DNA from: Pseudomonadota bacterium
GTDB taxonomy: Bacteria > Pseudomonadota > Gammaproteobacteria > Halothiobacillales > Halothiobacillaceae
Direction of reading: 5' to 3'
Length of the DNA: 15,401 bases
Assembly (NCBI GenBank): GCA_021795795.1
Contig: JAJYPA010000152.1
Location: forward strand, 1-15,401
Shown here: positions 1 through 6,180 of the stretch, one piece after another
How the letters are laid out: every line of letters starts with the position of its first letter
Numbering within the stretch: the first letter of the stretch is position 1
Program-made: the position numbers and the translations under genes
The notes under the pieces: model-generated
What the model saw: only the letters and a program-made list of their open reading frames with translations
Database searches by the model: none
What the model was told of the DNA's origin: nothing

Positions 1-96
1 CATGCGTAGCCGCTTGGCGTGCTGTGCTTGGATACCGGCGAGAGAGCCCCACGCATAGAATGCCTCCAGCCCCTTGTGGCGGAACGATCGAATCAT
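1..96 (-). CDS. higB: HigB-type toxin (RelE/ParE superfamily), partial, N-terminal 32 codons
   Basis: Reading leftwards from ATG at 96-94, the product begins MIRSFRHKGLEAFY and continues with GIQAQHAKRLR up to the window edge. This is the characteristic start of HigB / plasmid-maintenance killer toxins, ribosome-dependent mRNA interferases of the RelE superfamily, which are usually about 92 residues. The C-terminal two thirds, with the catalytic residues, lie outside the window, as would the higA antitoxin expected downstream (higBA operons are toxin-first). The gene is divergent from the relaxase with about 200 bases between. A TA pair beside a relaxase fits a role in keeping the mobile element in its host. 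No Shine-Dalgarno sequence is visible before the ATG, and a good -10 box sits only 7 bases upstream, so the mRNA may be leaderless. Family call is confident; activity cannot be judged. Confidence 0.85.
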   Translation of the reverse strand, partial: MIRSFRHKGLEAFYAWGSLAGIQAQHAKRLRM

Positions 97-103
97 ATCG
101 TGG

Positions 104-132
104 AGTATACGGTGATGCACTGTCCGCAACAA
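104..132 (-). promoter_or_regulatory. Candidate promoter of the higB-like gene
   Basis: On the minus strand TATACT (109-104) matches a sigma-70 -10 box at five of six positions. A 17-base spacer separates it from TTGTTG (132-127), a modest -35. Only 7 bases lie between the -10 and the ATG of the toxin, so transcription would start at or next to the initiation codon. This is inferred from sequence only. Confidence 0.45.
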
Positions 133-227
133 GGCAGGGAGTGTGCCGGGGTGCCCGTCAGGAGAAAACCCTTCGCCCGCCATGAGGGAAGAAATATTTT
201 GACGTTTTGTTGCCCGAGATCCGCTAC

Positions 228-266
228 TGTCAGCACGCCCATCTTTGTTGACACCGCGCCAGCTAT
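228..266 (+). repeat. Inverted repeat plus 20-base motif, copy 1 (candidate oriT-like or operator element)
   Basis: TGTCAGCA (228-235) and TGTTGACA (246-253) form an 8-base inverted repeat with one mismatch around a 10-base loop. The right arm runs into the motif GTTGACANNNCGCCAGCTAT (247-266). The same motif, also preceded by an inverted repeat ending in TTGAC, is found at 3470-3489. A hairpin followed closely by a conserved single-strand sequence is how MobF relaxase nic regions are organised. An operator bound by a relaxosome accessory protein is the main alternative. This copy lies 33 bases upstream of the relaxase start. Confidence 0.45.
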
Positions 267-298
267 CCACAGGAAGCATCAAATGGTTGGGGTGGACA

Positions 299-3160
299 AT
301 GATACGGGTCAAGCCTATCAAAAGCAGTGGCGGTGCGGCAGGGGTTGCGAACTACCTGCGCAACGAACGCCCGGGCGAGTCTGCAGAACAAGCTGTTGGT
401 TATTATAGCGAGCGTGGCGGAGCTCCCTCCTTTTGGGCGGGCCGTGGTGCGGAAGCCCTGGGTCTGTCTGGAGCCGTGGATGCCGACCGGTTCCAGGCGC
501 TACTGGAAGGCAAGCTGCCGGATGGAACGGATTTGGCGGGCCGGCACCAAAATCGTCGCATGGGCGACGGGTACGTCATCAGTGCTCCCAAATCGGTATC
601 CATGATGGCCTGCGAGGATGAGCGCTGGAAAGTATGGCACGACGAGGGGGTCAAGGCCGCAGTTGTGTTTCTACAGGAACGCATGGTCTATGCTCGTCTT
701 GGCAAAGGCGGCAGGGTATCGGAGTACAACGGGGACATCATCGCCGCCGTGCACCGGCATGAGGATGCCCGTCCAGTCGATGGGCTGGTGGATATGGATC
801 TGCATAGCCATGTGACGGTTCTCAACGCCATGCGGCGGTCCGACGGGCAGTGGACCAGCATCAATAACGATCAAGGCGTCGATTGCGAACTCCAGAAAGA
901 GGCCGATGCCATTTATCTGGCTACCATGGCCCGATTGGCCGTAGAGCACGGCTATGAATTGGAGCAAAGCGCTACAGGTTTTGAAGTGGCGGGCATCACC
1001 CGAGAGCAGATCGAGGCATTCAGTCGGCGGCGGGGGCAAATCCAGGCGGATCTAGCCGACAAGGGCGGCATCGAGGGCGCCAGCGTCGCGCAACGGGATG
1101 CGGCGTGGTCTGCCACCCGCGCGGAGAAACGTCAATTGAGCCAAGCGGAGCAACGTTGGGAGTGGCGGCAACGGCTGCGGGAGGCCAAGGTCCCCACCTA
1201 TGACCTATTGGTGAGGAGCATGGAGCGAGCCAAGCAGCCTGACAGGCCTCACCCAGAGTGGGTAGCAATAGCTGTGCAACGGGCGCTGGATCATTGCAGT
1301 GAACGCGATACGGTCTTTTCCGCGTCGGCCTTCCGGGCCGAGGCTCTGCGCCAGGGCATGGCAGAAGGTATTCCCATCGAGGCCATCGACGCTGCCCTGC
1401 ATGCGACCCCAGAACTGCTGGATGGTGGCGAAATAGACCGGGATGGAACCAGCAAGATGCGCAAGATGCACACCACCACGCGGGCCGTCGAGGAAGAGCT
1501 CGCGATCCTGACCATTGCTACCCAGGGCCAGGTCCAAGCCCTGCAATCCCCGGAAGCCGTATCCGCGCTATTGGAGCAAAGGCAGAACGCGCAAGGCTGG
1601 AACTATTCCGATGGGCAGGTCGAGGCCATACGGATGGCCCTCACCGGCAGAGAACCACATCAAGGAATCGTGGGTGCAGCGGGCGCTGGGAAAACCACCA
1701 GCATGGCCGTCATCGTGGAACAGTACCGCCAGGCTGGATACGACGTCATCGGCCTCGCCCCCTCGGCCAAAGCAGCGGTAGAACTGCAATCCGCTGGCTG
1801 TACTACGCAGACCCTGGAAGCGTTCCTGCGCAGCAAGCCGGCAGAGACTCCCGGCAAAACCCTCTACATCCTGGATGAAGCTGGCATGGTATCCCGCCAG
1901 GACCTGCTGCGATTTTATCGGCGAGCGGAACAGGATGGGGCACGGACACTGGCCGTGGGCGACCCCAAGCAATTACAAGCCGTGCAGGCCGGCAATCCCT
2001 TCGAACAACTGTTACAGCGTAACGACTTCCGTCAGGCCAGTATCTCCAAGATCAACCGCCAGAAGGACAAGACGCTATTGGCGATTGCCGAAGCCTTCGC
2101 CAGCGGGGATGCAGAGCAAGGACTGCGACTTGCCGACCACTATACGCGGGAGGTTCCCCTGCCCGATCCCGTACCGGGTCAAAAGCAGCTCGACAAAGCC
2201 ACCAGACAGGAGCTATTGGCGAGAGCCGCTGCCGAATCCTACCTTCGGCTGTCTCCCGAGGACCGAGGGCAAACCCTGGTCCTCGCGGCCAGTAATGGCA
2301 CCAGACAAGTCACCAATGCCGAGATACGCAAGGGCCTGATCGATCGTGGCGAACTGGGCCAAGAAGCCATCGTGATCACTGCGCTCGACAAGGTCAGCCT
2401 GAGTGCAACCCACCAGGGGCAGGCAGCCTTCTATCAGCCAGGGCAAGTGGTGGAGCTTGGCCGAGAGGAGAAGGGTGTTGGCGATCGCGGCACGCTCTGG
2501 AAGATCGTGGGAACCGAAAAGGGAAAGCTGCAAGTCGTCCCCTTGCACGAAGAGGGAATAGCGCCGGTGAACCTCACGCCCTCACAAAAACTGCAGCTAT
2601 ACAATGTGCGCCAAATGGAATTGCGCCAGGGGGACAGGGTTCTGTTCCGGAAGAATGACAAGACTCGAGATATCGATCTACGCAACGGCGATGACGCCGT
2701 CATTGCAATAAAGGATGGAAAAGCGTTCGCCAACATGAGCGACGGCAGAACGGTGGAAATGAGAACCAGCGAAGTGATGGATTACGGATACTGCCGAACC
2801 GTGCATGCCTCGCAGGGGGCGACGGTGGATCGTGCCATCGTCATTGCCGAAAAAACCAAGGCCGGTGCCAATCTCGGATACGTCGCTCTGAGTCGAGAAA
2901 AGCACCATCTGGAAATCATCACCGATAACAAAGAAAAGCTGGCAGAGAGTTGGGGCAAATACGTTCAGCAGGAATCTGCGCGGGATGCGGCCATGCGCGG
3001 TACTATCCAGGCACTCAGACAAGAAAACCGGGAAGTCCTATCTTTCCAACGTGCACGCGCAGAAGAAAAACGCCACCGCGACATTCTGAAAAAAGAGCGA
3101 ATCTTCTGGTCTGCCGAACAGAAACGCAGCCAAGCGCGAGACCAGGGAATGACCCGCTAA
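299..3160 (+). CDS. mobF: MobF-family conjugative relaxase-helicase (TrwC/TraI type)
   Basis: This protein nicks one strand at oriT, stays covalently attached to the 5' end and unwinds the strand for transfer. The N-terminal TrwC relaxase domain (about 1-300) has candidate catalytic tyrosines Y19 and Y35-Y36, the family signature FWAGRGAEALGLSG (46-58) and the HUH metal site: H154 in HEDAR, then H169 and H171 in DLHSHV. The SF1 helicase part has a Walker A GAAGAGKTT (459-467), a Walker B LDEAG (D526-E527), and a C-terminal motif TVHASQGATVDRA followed by YVALSR. The last 60 or so residues are rich in K, R, E and Q. With the ATG at 299 the protein has 953 residues, close to R388 TrwC (966). 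That start gives the typical MIRVKPIKSSG opening; an ATG at 245 adds 18 residues unlike the family. The first tyrosine is single (YL), where F TraI and TrwC have YY. No type IV secretion genes are in the window. Confidence 0.95.
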   Translation: MIRVKPIKSSGGAAGVANYLRNERPGESAEQAVGYYSERGGAPSFWAGRGAEALGLSGAVDADRFQALLEGKLPDGTDLAGRHQNRRMGDGYVISAPKSVSMMACEDERWKVWHDEGVKAAVVFLQERMVYARLGKGGRVSEYNGDIIAAVHRHEDARPVDGLVDMDLHSHVTVLNAMRRSDGQWTSINNDQGVDCELQKEADAIYLATMARLAVEHGYELEQSATGFEVAGITREQIEAFSRRRGQIQADLADKGGIEGASVAQRDAAWSATRAEKRQLSQAEQRWEWRQRLREAKVPTYDLLVRSMERAKQPDRPHPEWVAIAVQRALDHCSERDTVFSASAFRAEALRQGMAEGIPIEAIDAALHATPELLDGGEIDRDGTSKMRKMHTTTRAVEEELAILTIATQGQVQALQSPEAVSALLEQRQNAQGWNYSDGQVEAIRMALTGREPHQGIVGAAGAGKTTSMAVIVEQYRQAGYDVIGLAPSAKAAVELQSAGCTTQTLEAFLRSKPAETPGKTLYILDEAGMVSRQDLLRFYRRAEQDGARTLAVGDPKQLQAVQAGNPFEQLLQRNDFRQASISKINRQKDKTLLAIAEAFASGDAEQGLRLADHYTREVPLPDPVPGQKQLDKATRQELLARAAAESYLRLSPEDRGQTLVLAASNGTRQVTNAEIRKGLIDRGELGQEAIVITALDKVSLSATHQGQAAFYQPGQVVELGREEKGVGDRGTLWKIVGTEKGKLQVVPLHEEGIAPVNLTPSQKLQLYNVRQMELRQGDRVLFRKNDKTRDIDLRNGDDAVIAIKDGKAFANMSDGRTVEMRTSEVMDYGYCRTVHASQGATVDRAIVIAEKTKAGANLGYVALSREKHHLEIITDNKEKLAESWGKYVQQESARDAAMRGTIQALRQENREVLSFQRARAEEKRHRDILKKERIFWSAEQKRSQARDQGMTR

Positions 3161-3277
3161 CTGCCAACACCACGGGGACACCCGATCCCCGGGTTCCAGA
3201 ACCGTCGGCCAGTCGGTGTCAGTCAGCATGTCAACGACGCCGGAATCGGCACGGCGGATCGGCGAACTGGCTCGGCA

Positions 3278-3320
3278 GCACAAACGCAAGCGGAGCGTAC
3301 CCAACAGGGTGCGTTTGTGC
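3278..3320. repeat. Perfect 11-base inverted repeat
   Basis: GCACAAACGCA (3278-3288) and TGCGTTTGTGC (3310-3320) are exact reverse complements around a 21-base loop, 117 bases after the relaxase stop. No T-run follows on either strand, so it is not a standard intrinsic terminator. It could be a protein-binding site, part of oriT, or an mRNA 3' hairpin. Confidence 0.7.
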
Positions 3321-3426
3321 GGTTAAAAGCCCAGCCAGAAGGGTGGGCGTAAACAAACGAGAATAAACGTATAGGTGCAATATGTGCTCGGCAAAGCGTG
3401 TGAATAGCTTTCCTTTGTGGGTTATT

Positions 3427-3445
3427 TCCGTGTCACTCCGTGTCA
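3427..3445 (+). repeat. Tandem direct repeat TCCGTGTCA
   Basis: TCCGTGTCA occurs at 3427-3435 and 3437-3445, a 10-base period, so both copies face the same side of the helix. The second copy overlaps the left arm of the inverted repeat at 3442-3475. Such phased half-sites are often bound by a small accessory relaxosome protein or repressor. Confidence 0.55.
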
Positions 3446-3489
3446 ACCCAAAACCAAAACGTGTTTTCGGTTGACATTCCGCCAGCTAT
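3442..3489 (+). repeat. 13-base inverted repeat plus 20-base motif, copy 2 (candidate oriT / nic region)
   Basis: GTCAACCCAAAAC (3442-3454) and GTTTTCGGTTGAC (3463-3475) pair at 12 of 13 positions around the 8-base loop CAAAACGT. The right arm runs directly into ATTCCGCCAGCTAT, completing the motif GTTGACANNNCGCCAGCTAT at 3470-3489. That motif matches 247-266 at 17 of 20 positions. In R388 and F, a hairpin lies immediately 5' of nic, so this is the best oriT candidate in the window. Alternatively it is an operator for the operon starting at 3547. No nic site can be assigned from sequence alone. Confidence 0.5.
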
Positions 3490-3546
3490 GGGCAAGAGGC
3501 GCAAATCAGGCACAGGGCGCTGATGCCTCTTTGAGGAGGACACGGT

Positions 3547-3858
3547 ATGGCGCGAACGCTCACTGCAAAGGTGCTTCCATACCTCGAAGCCATCGAGGCG
3601 GCGCACCGGGCCGGCGAATCGTGGAAGGATATTTGTGCACTGGTGGAAGCGGCCATAGACGCGCGTTTCGGATCGCCAATTTGTTTCGGAAATGCGGTCC
3701 GACGAGCACGCAAAGGGGTGGACGACGGGCGACTATGGGTCGAGCAACGGCCCTTGCCCGGTATGGCGCCAAAGCCTGTGGGCCTACCCCAAATCCAAAA
3801 CACAACAGGGCCACATGAACCCCGTAAATCGCTCTCCATTGATTTGGATAAACTGTAA
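3547..3858 (+). CDS. Small mobilisation-operon protein, position of TraK/StbA, function unproven
   Basis: A 103-residue protein. The N-terminal half (about 5-55) is predicted helical, with a stretch GESWKDICALVEAAID followed by FGNAVRRARKG. This resembles short helical segments in small proteins encoded near relaxases, but I cannot assign a family by eye. The C-terminal 45 residues are proline-rich and probably flexible. A strong ribosome binding site (GAGGAGG, about 3533-3539) precedes the ATG. It is first in a three-gene operon with the ParA-like and membrane-protein genes, the place held by traK in IncP and stbA in R388, whose products bind oriT or stb DNA. The repeat-rich DNA directly upstream would be its natural binding site. 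DNA binding is therefore inferred from context only. Confidence 0.6.
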   Translation: MARTLTAKVLPYLEAIEAAHRAGESWKDICALVEAAIDARFGSPICFGNAVRRARKGVDDGRLWVEQRPLPGMAPKPVGLPQIQNTTGPHEPRKSLSIDLDKL

Positions 3859-3869
3859 AGGAGGTTTCC

Positions 3870-4586
3870 ATGAAACATCTGGTAATTAGCCATGGCGACA
3901 AGGGCGGCGTTGGAAAAAGCATCTTTTCCATGCTTGCAGTAGAATTTGGATTGCTCTCGGGACGGAACGCCGCGATTGTGGAGGGCGATACCAAAATCGG
4001 GGATGTGAAGGAACGGTACGAAAATGTGGTCTCCGTGTTGTCGGTAAATTTGGATAAAAGCGGCAAGGATGCCGAGAATGCGATCGCAACCCTGTTTGGT
4101 CACCTGGAAGCGCTCGACAGCGATTTTGTGGTGATGAACGCGCCGGCTAATGCGCACAAGGCCCTTGACTCCTACGCGGAGCTGATTGTACCGGTTGCGC
4201 GGGAGTTGGGGTTTCAAATCTGCGTAGCGTGGATGATCGGGCGGGAATCCAGCAGCGCTACCCTCGCGAACGAATCCATGATTTGCCAGGCAGCGGATCG
4301 CAAAATCGCCGTCGTCAATCGTCACGAGTCGGATTACGACCGGGATTATTACTGGTTCACTGTTCCGCAATACAAGGATGCCTGGATCGCTTCGGGCGGT
4401 TTGACCGGAGAAATCCCGGAACTGGCTTCCCGGGTTGGGGCGAAGGTCAAGGAATACCAGGGCAGATCGTTTGCTTCGCTGGCTGGTCCAGAGAGCCCTT
4501 TGTTTATTGTAGAACGGCAGATCATCAAGAACTGGCTACGAAAATCCTGGCAAGAGTCTGTGATCCCATTGATAGAGGGGGAATGA
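3870..4586 (+). CDS. ParA/MinD-family ATPase, TraL/StbB/MobD-like
   Basis: A 238-residue P-loop ATPase with the deviant Walker A of the ParA/MinD group, GDKGGVGKS (9-17), where K11 is the signature lysine and K16 binds the nucleotide. The switch region is VEGDTKIGD, with D40. At the Walker B position the sequence reads FVVMNAPAN, so N90 stands where most ParA proteins have aspartate. Size and operon position match IncP TraL, R388 StbB and MobD of some broad-host-range mobilisable plasmids. These are accessory ATPases of transfer or plasmid positioning, not classical ParA with ParB. No ParB gene is visible. The ribosome binding site AAAGGAGG overlaps the stop of the upstream gene, so translation is probably coupled. 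Family assignment is confident; the exact role is inferred. Confidence 0.85.
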   Translation: MKHLVISHGDKGGVGKSIFSMLAVEFGLLSGRNAAIVEGDTKIGDVKERYENVVSVLSVNLDKSGKDAENAIATLFGHLEALDSDFVVMNAPANAHKALDSYAELIVPVARELGFQICVAWMIGRESSSATLANESMICQAADRKIAVVNRHESDYDRDYYWFTVPQYKDAWIASGGLTGEIPELASRVGAKVKEYQGRSFASLAGPESPLFIVERQIIKNWLRKSWQESVIPLIEGE

Positions 4587-4589
4587 ATC

Positions 4590-5369
4590 ATGAAGGTGGC
4601 GAACGAAAAGAAGACGCCCAGCACGGAACCCATGCCGCAGGCGGTGAAGGGCATCAATGCAGATGACGTCAGCGCATTCATCGGTTGGTCAACCCGCTTT
4701 CGGATTGGTCCCGACGATCCCTTCTGGGGCGCGGTGCTTGCGACAAGGATCTCCTACCAGGCGGCGACCGTGTCCATTGGGGCGGCAACCGATCTCTCGG
4801 CGCAGGTATCCAAAATCCCCGAAATTATCTTTCAAGGAGCGAATCGGGCAGCCAACGAGGTTACGGCGAGTATTGCCGGGCAGTCCGATGCCTTTGTGTC
4901 GCGGCTCGAGGCGGGCGGGAGAAAATTCGCTCGGAACTTTTACGCGGAGGTGGAGCCCTTGCTTGACCAGTCGATGTCGAAAGGTAAAAGCACTCTGGAA
5001 AATGCCTTGCAGAGCGGTAGCCTCAAGCTGGAGAAAGCAGAGCAAGCGCTTGCATCCAGGCTCTCGGGAGAGGCCGTGCAACACTACATACAGGGTGCAA
5101 AGCAAGAAGCGCTGGCCACCTTCACCGACGAGGCGAGGAGAGCTGCCCAGGCGGCTGTGCGGGCGGATCTCAACTGGTCTTACGCTGCCACCGGTATGGT
5201 AATTGTTCTGCTCATCTTGGCCGGCTGGATCGCCAATGACATCTACCTGCACGCCACCGATCGGATCACACCGGAACCCATTCAGCAGTACACCAATGGT
5301 CAGCGGTATTGCCATCAGTCTGGCCCAGACTATGTGTGTGTGCTCACCAAGGCGCCACCGCGATCTTGA
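4590..5369 (+). CDS. Single-pass membrane protein of the mobilisation operon (TraM/StbC/MobE position)
   Basis: A 259-residue protein with one clear transmembrane helix near the C-terminus (about 197-216, TGMVIVLLILAGWI). The preceding 110 residues (about 85-195) are rich in A, E, K, Q and S and look like long amphipathic helix or coiled coil. After the membrane segment comes a short tail with two cysteines (C241, C250) that could form a disulphide if periplasmic, which suggests a cytoplasmic N-terminus and an exported C-terminus. It starts 3 bases after the ParA-like gene, with a GAGGGGG ribosome binding site inside that gene. A ParA-like ATPase plus a membrane partner suggests the pair links the DNA or relaxosome to the inner membrane or coupling protein. 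I see no known domain; this role is inference. Confidence 0.7.
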   Translation: MKVANEKKTPSTEPMPQAVKGINADDVSAFIGWSTRFRIGPDDPFWGAVLATRISYQAATVSIGAATDLSAQVSKIPEIIFQGANRAANEVTASIAGQSDAFVSRLEAGGRKFARNFYAEVEPLLDQSMSKGKSTLENALQSGSLKLEKAEQALASRLSGEAVQHYIQGAKQEALATFTDEARRAAQAAVRADLNWSYAATGMVIVLLILAGWIANDIYLHATDRITPEPIQQYTNGQRYCHQSGPDYVCVLTKAPPRS

Positions 5370-5802
5370 ACCTGTACCATCGAGTTCAGTCCTCGTCGGT
5401 TAGGCTCGCTCCCTGCCAGGCCTTTCATGTTTTAGCCGATTCAGTGATTGGCCGCCGGCAAGCGTGCGCGGGCGACAATCACCACCCACAAGCTATTGTG
5501 GAAGCTGCAACTTTATACTGACATTGGGTCCTGTGACCGAGACTTGCTGATATTGTGAGATTGAAGCGATCTCAAAGGGCGAGAAAAGACGGAGAGCGAA
5601 CGTTTAGTCACGTCTTTCGAGTAGTTGGGTAGCGCCGCAATAATGCGCCAGATCATGTACGGGGCCTGAACAATTGTCGGCTTTCTCAGAGTTTATTAAA
5701 ATCCGCACATTCTGTATCAAGTCGACCCCCTTGTAGTTTCTTTTTTTGATCGCGATGCCTGTGCGATTATTATGACAGGCATCGTGACCCATGTGTGCCT
5801 AT
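5370..5802. other. Non-coding, AT-richer junction between mobilisation module and cargo
   Basis: About 430 bases between two convergent operons. Visible elements are a 6-base inverted repeat TGAGAT/ATCTCA (5556-5574, 7-base loop) and a perfect 10-base inverted repeat (5753-5784) next to a T-run. A leftward open frame of 62 codons (5604-5792) has no recognisable domain and I do not call it. The base composition change suggests a junction where cargo was inserted, but I see no insertion-sequence ends or target duplication. Confidence 0.5.
5753..5784. repeat. Perfect 10-base inverted repeat downstream of the leftward AAA operon
   Basis: CGATGCCTGT (5753-5762) and ACAGGCATCG (5775-5784) are exact reverse complements around a 12-base loop. 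The hairpin begins about 18 bases after the stop of the small acidic protein gene (reading leftwards), the right place for an operon-end structure. However, the T-run (about 5741-5748) is on the plus strand before the stem, so a leftward transcript would carry an A-run after it. A stabilising 3' hairpin or protein site is more likely than a standard terminator. Confidence 0.6.
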
Positions 5803-6138
5803 TTAGCAAAGAGAGAAAAATATTTGCTCTCCCTCGTCGTCGCAGATAAATAAAATTTCATCCCCTTCATCGGATCGCAGCAAACGCAAAGGATATTGCT
5901 CTTCCGGATTATCGTAGCAATCCGCTTGAAAAAAGAATCTCTTTTCATCTTCCTGCAAGGTGAAGATCACCTGGAATTGGTCCTCTCCGGGATCTCTTAC
6001 ATTTTTTAGACTGAAACGAATGATCTGTTTTCCGTTTTCTTGGTTACTTACAGTAATGGCGCCCCCTCGATAGAATGAGGCCTTCATATCGGCCTTGACG
6101 ATCCAAGTCACATCTACCGAATCAATCTGCGTAATCAT
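5803..6138 (-). CDS. Small acidic protein, unknown function, paired with tandem AAA+ ATPase
   Basis: A 111-residue protein rich in D and E, especially in the C-terminal third (EDEKRF, NPEEQYP, SDEGDE, CDDEGE). Alternating hydrophobic and polar residues throughout suggest a compact beta-rich fold. There is no signal peptide or membrane segment. I do not recognise the family. It starts 42 bases after the AAA+ ATPase stop on the same strand, with a strong ribosome binding site (AAGGAGAG) a few bases before its ATG, so the two are almost certainly one operon. An adaptor, substrate or inhibitor of the ATPase would fit the small size and charge. The local DNA is more AT-rich than the ATPase gene. 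It is a real gene on the strength of its RBS and operon position. Confidence 0.7.
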   Translation of the reverse strand: MITQIDSVDVTWIVKADMKASFYRGGAITVSNQENGKQIIRFSLKNVRDPGEDQFQVIFTLQEDEKRFFFQADCYDNPEEQYPLRLLRSDEGDEILFICDDEGEQIFFSLC

Positions 6139-6180
6139 GATACTCTCCTTCTGTTGGCAAGAGAAAAAGCTGCTTAATAC

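Larger units (their letters stand above)
97..298. other. Divergent intergenic region between higB-like gene and relaxase
   Basis: About 200 bases that separate the leftward toxin gene from the rightward relaxase gene. It holds the candidate higB promoter (104-132) and the inverted repeat plus 20-base motif at 228-266, which recurs at 3442-3489. I do not see a convincing sigma-70 promoter for the relaxase. A rightward open frame from 19 into the relaxase gene runs antisense to higB and shows no recognisable protein features. Confidence 0.6.
3161..3546. other. Non-coding region between relaxase and traK/stb-like operon; candidate origin-of-transfer region
   Basis: A 386-base stretch with no convincing gene. 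It holds a perfect 11-base inverted repeat (3278-3320), a tandem TCCGTGTCA direct repeat (3427-3445), a 13-base inverted repeat (3442-3475), and the second copy of the GTTGACANNNCGCCAGCTAT motif (3470-3489). It ends in the ribosome binding site of the next gene. Dense repeats between a relaxase and an auxiliary mobilisation operon are typical of an oriT or of the operators for that operon. Confidence 0.5.

Noticed and set aside
245..298. Earlier ATG for the relaxase
   Set aside because: The extra 18 residues do not fit the family; the start at 299 gives the usual N-terminus and leaves the repeat element at 228-266 mostly non-coding.
19..408. Rightward 129-codon open frame at the left end
   Set aside because: It runs antisense to the clear HigB start and overlaps the relaxase start in another frame, with no recognisable protein features.
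3228..3326. Possible 32-residue peptide after the relaxase
   Set aside because: Basic, low-complexity product with no convincing ribosome binding site; its 3' part coincides with the inverted repeat at 3278-3320, which explains the sequence better.
3486..4370. Leftward 294-codon open frame across the mobilisation operon
   Set aside because: It is antisense to two well-supported genes and has no recognisable domain; long antisense frames are common in GC-rich DNA.
5741..5784. Hairpin with T-run read as an intrinsic terminator
   Set aside because: The T-run precedes the stem on the plus strand, so neither transcript has the stem-then-U order of an intrinsic terminator.
5604..5792. Leftward 62-codon open frame
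   Set aside because: No recognisable domain or clear ribosome binding site, and it overlaps the inverted repeat at 5753-5784.
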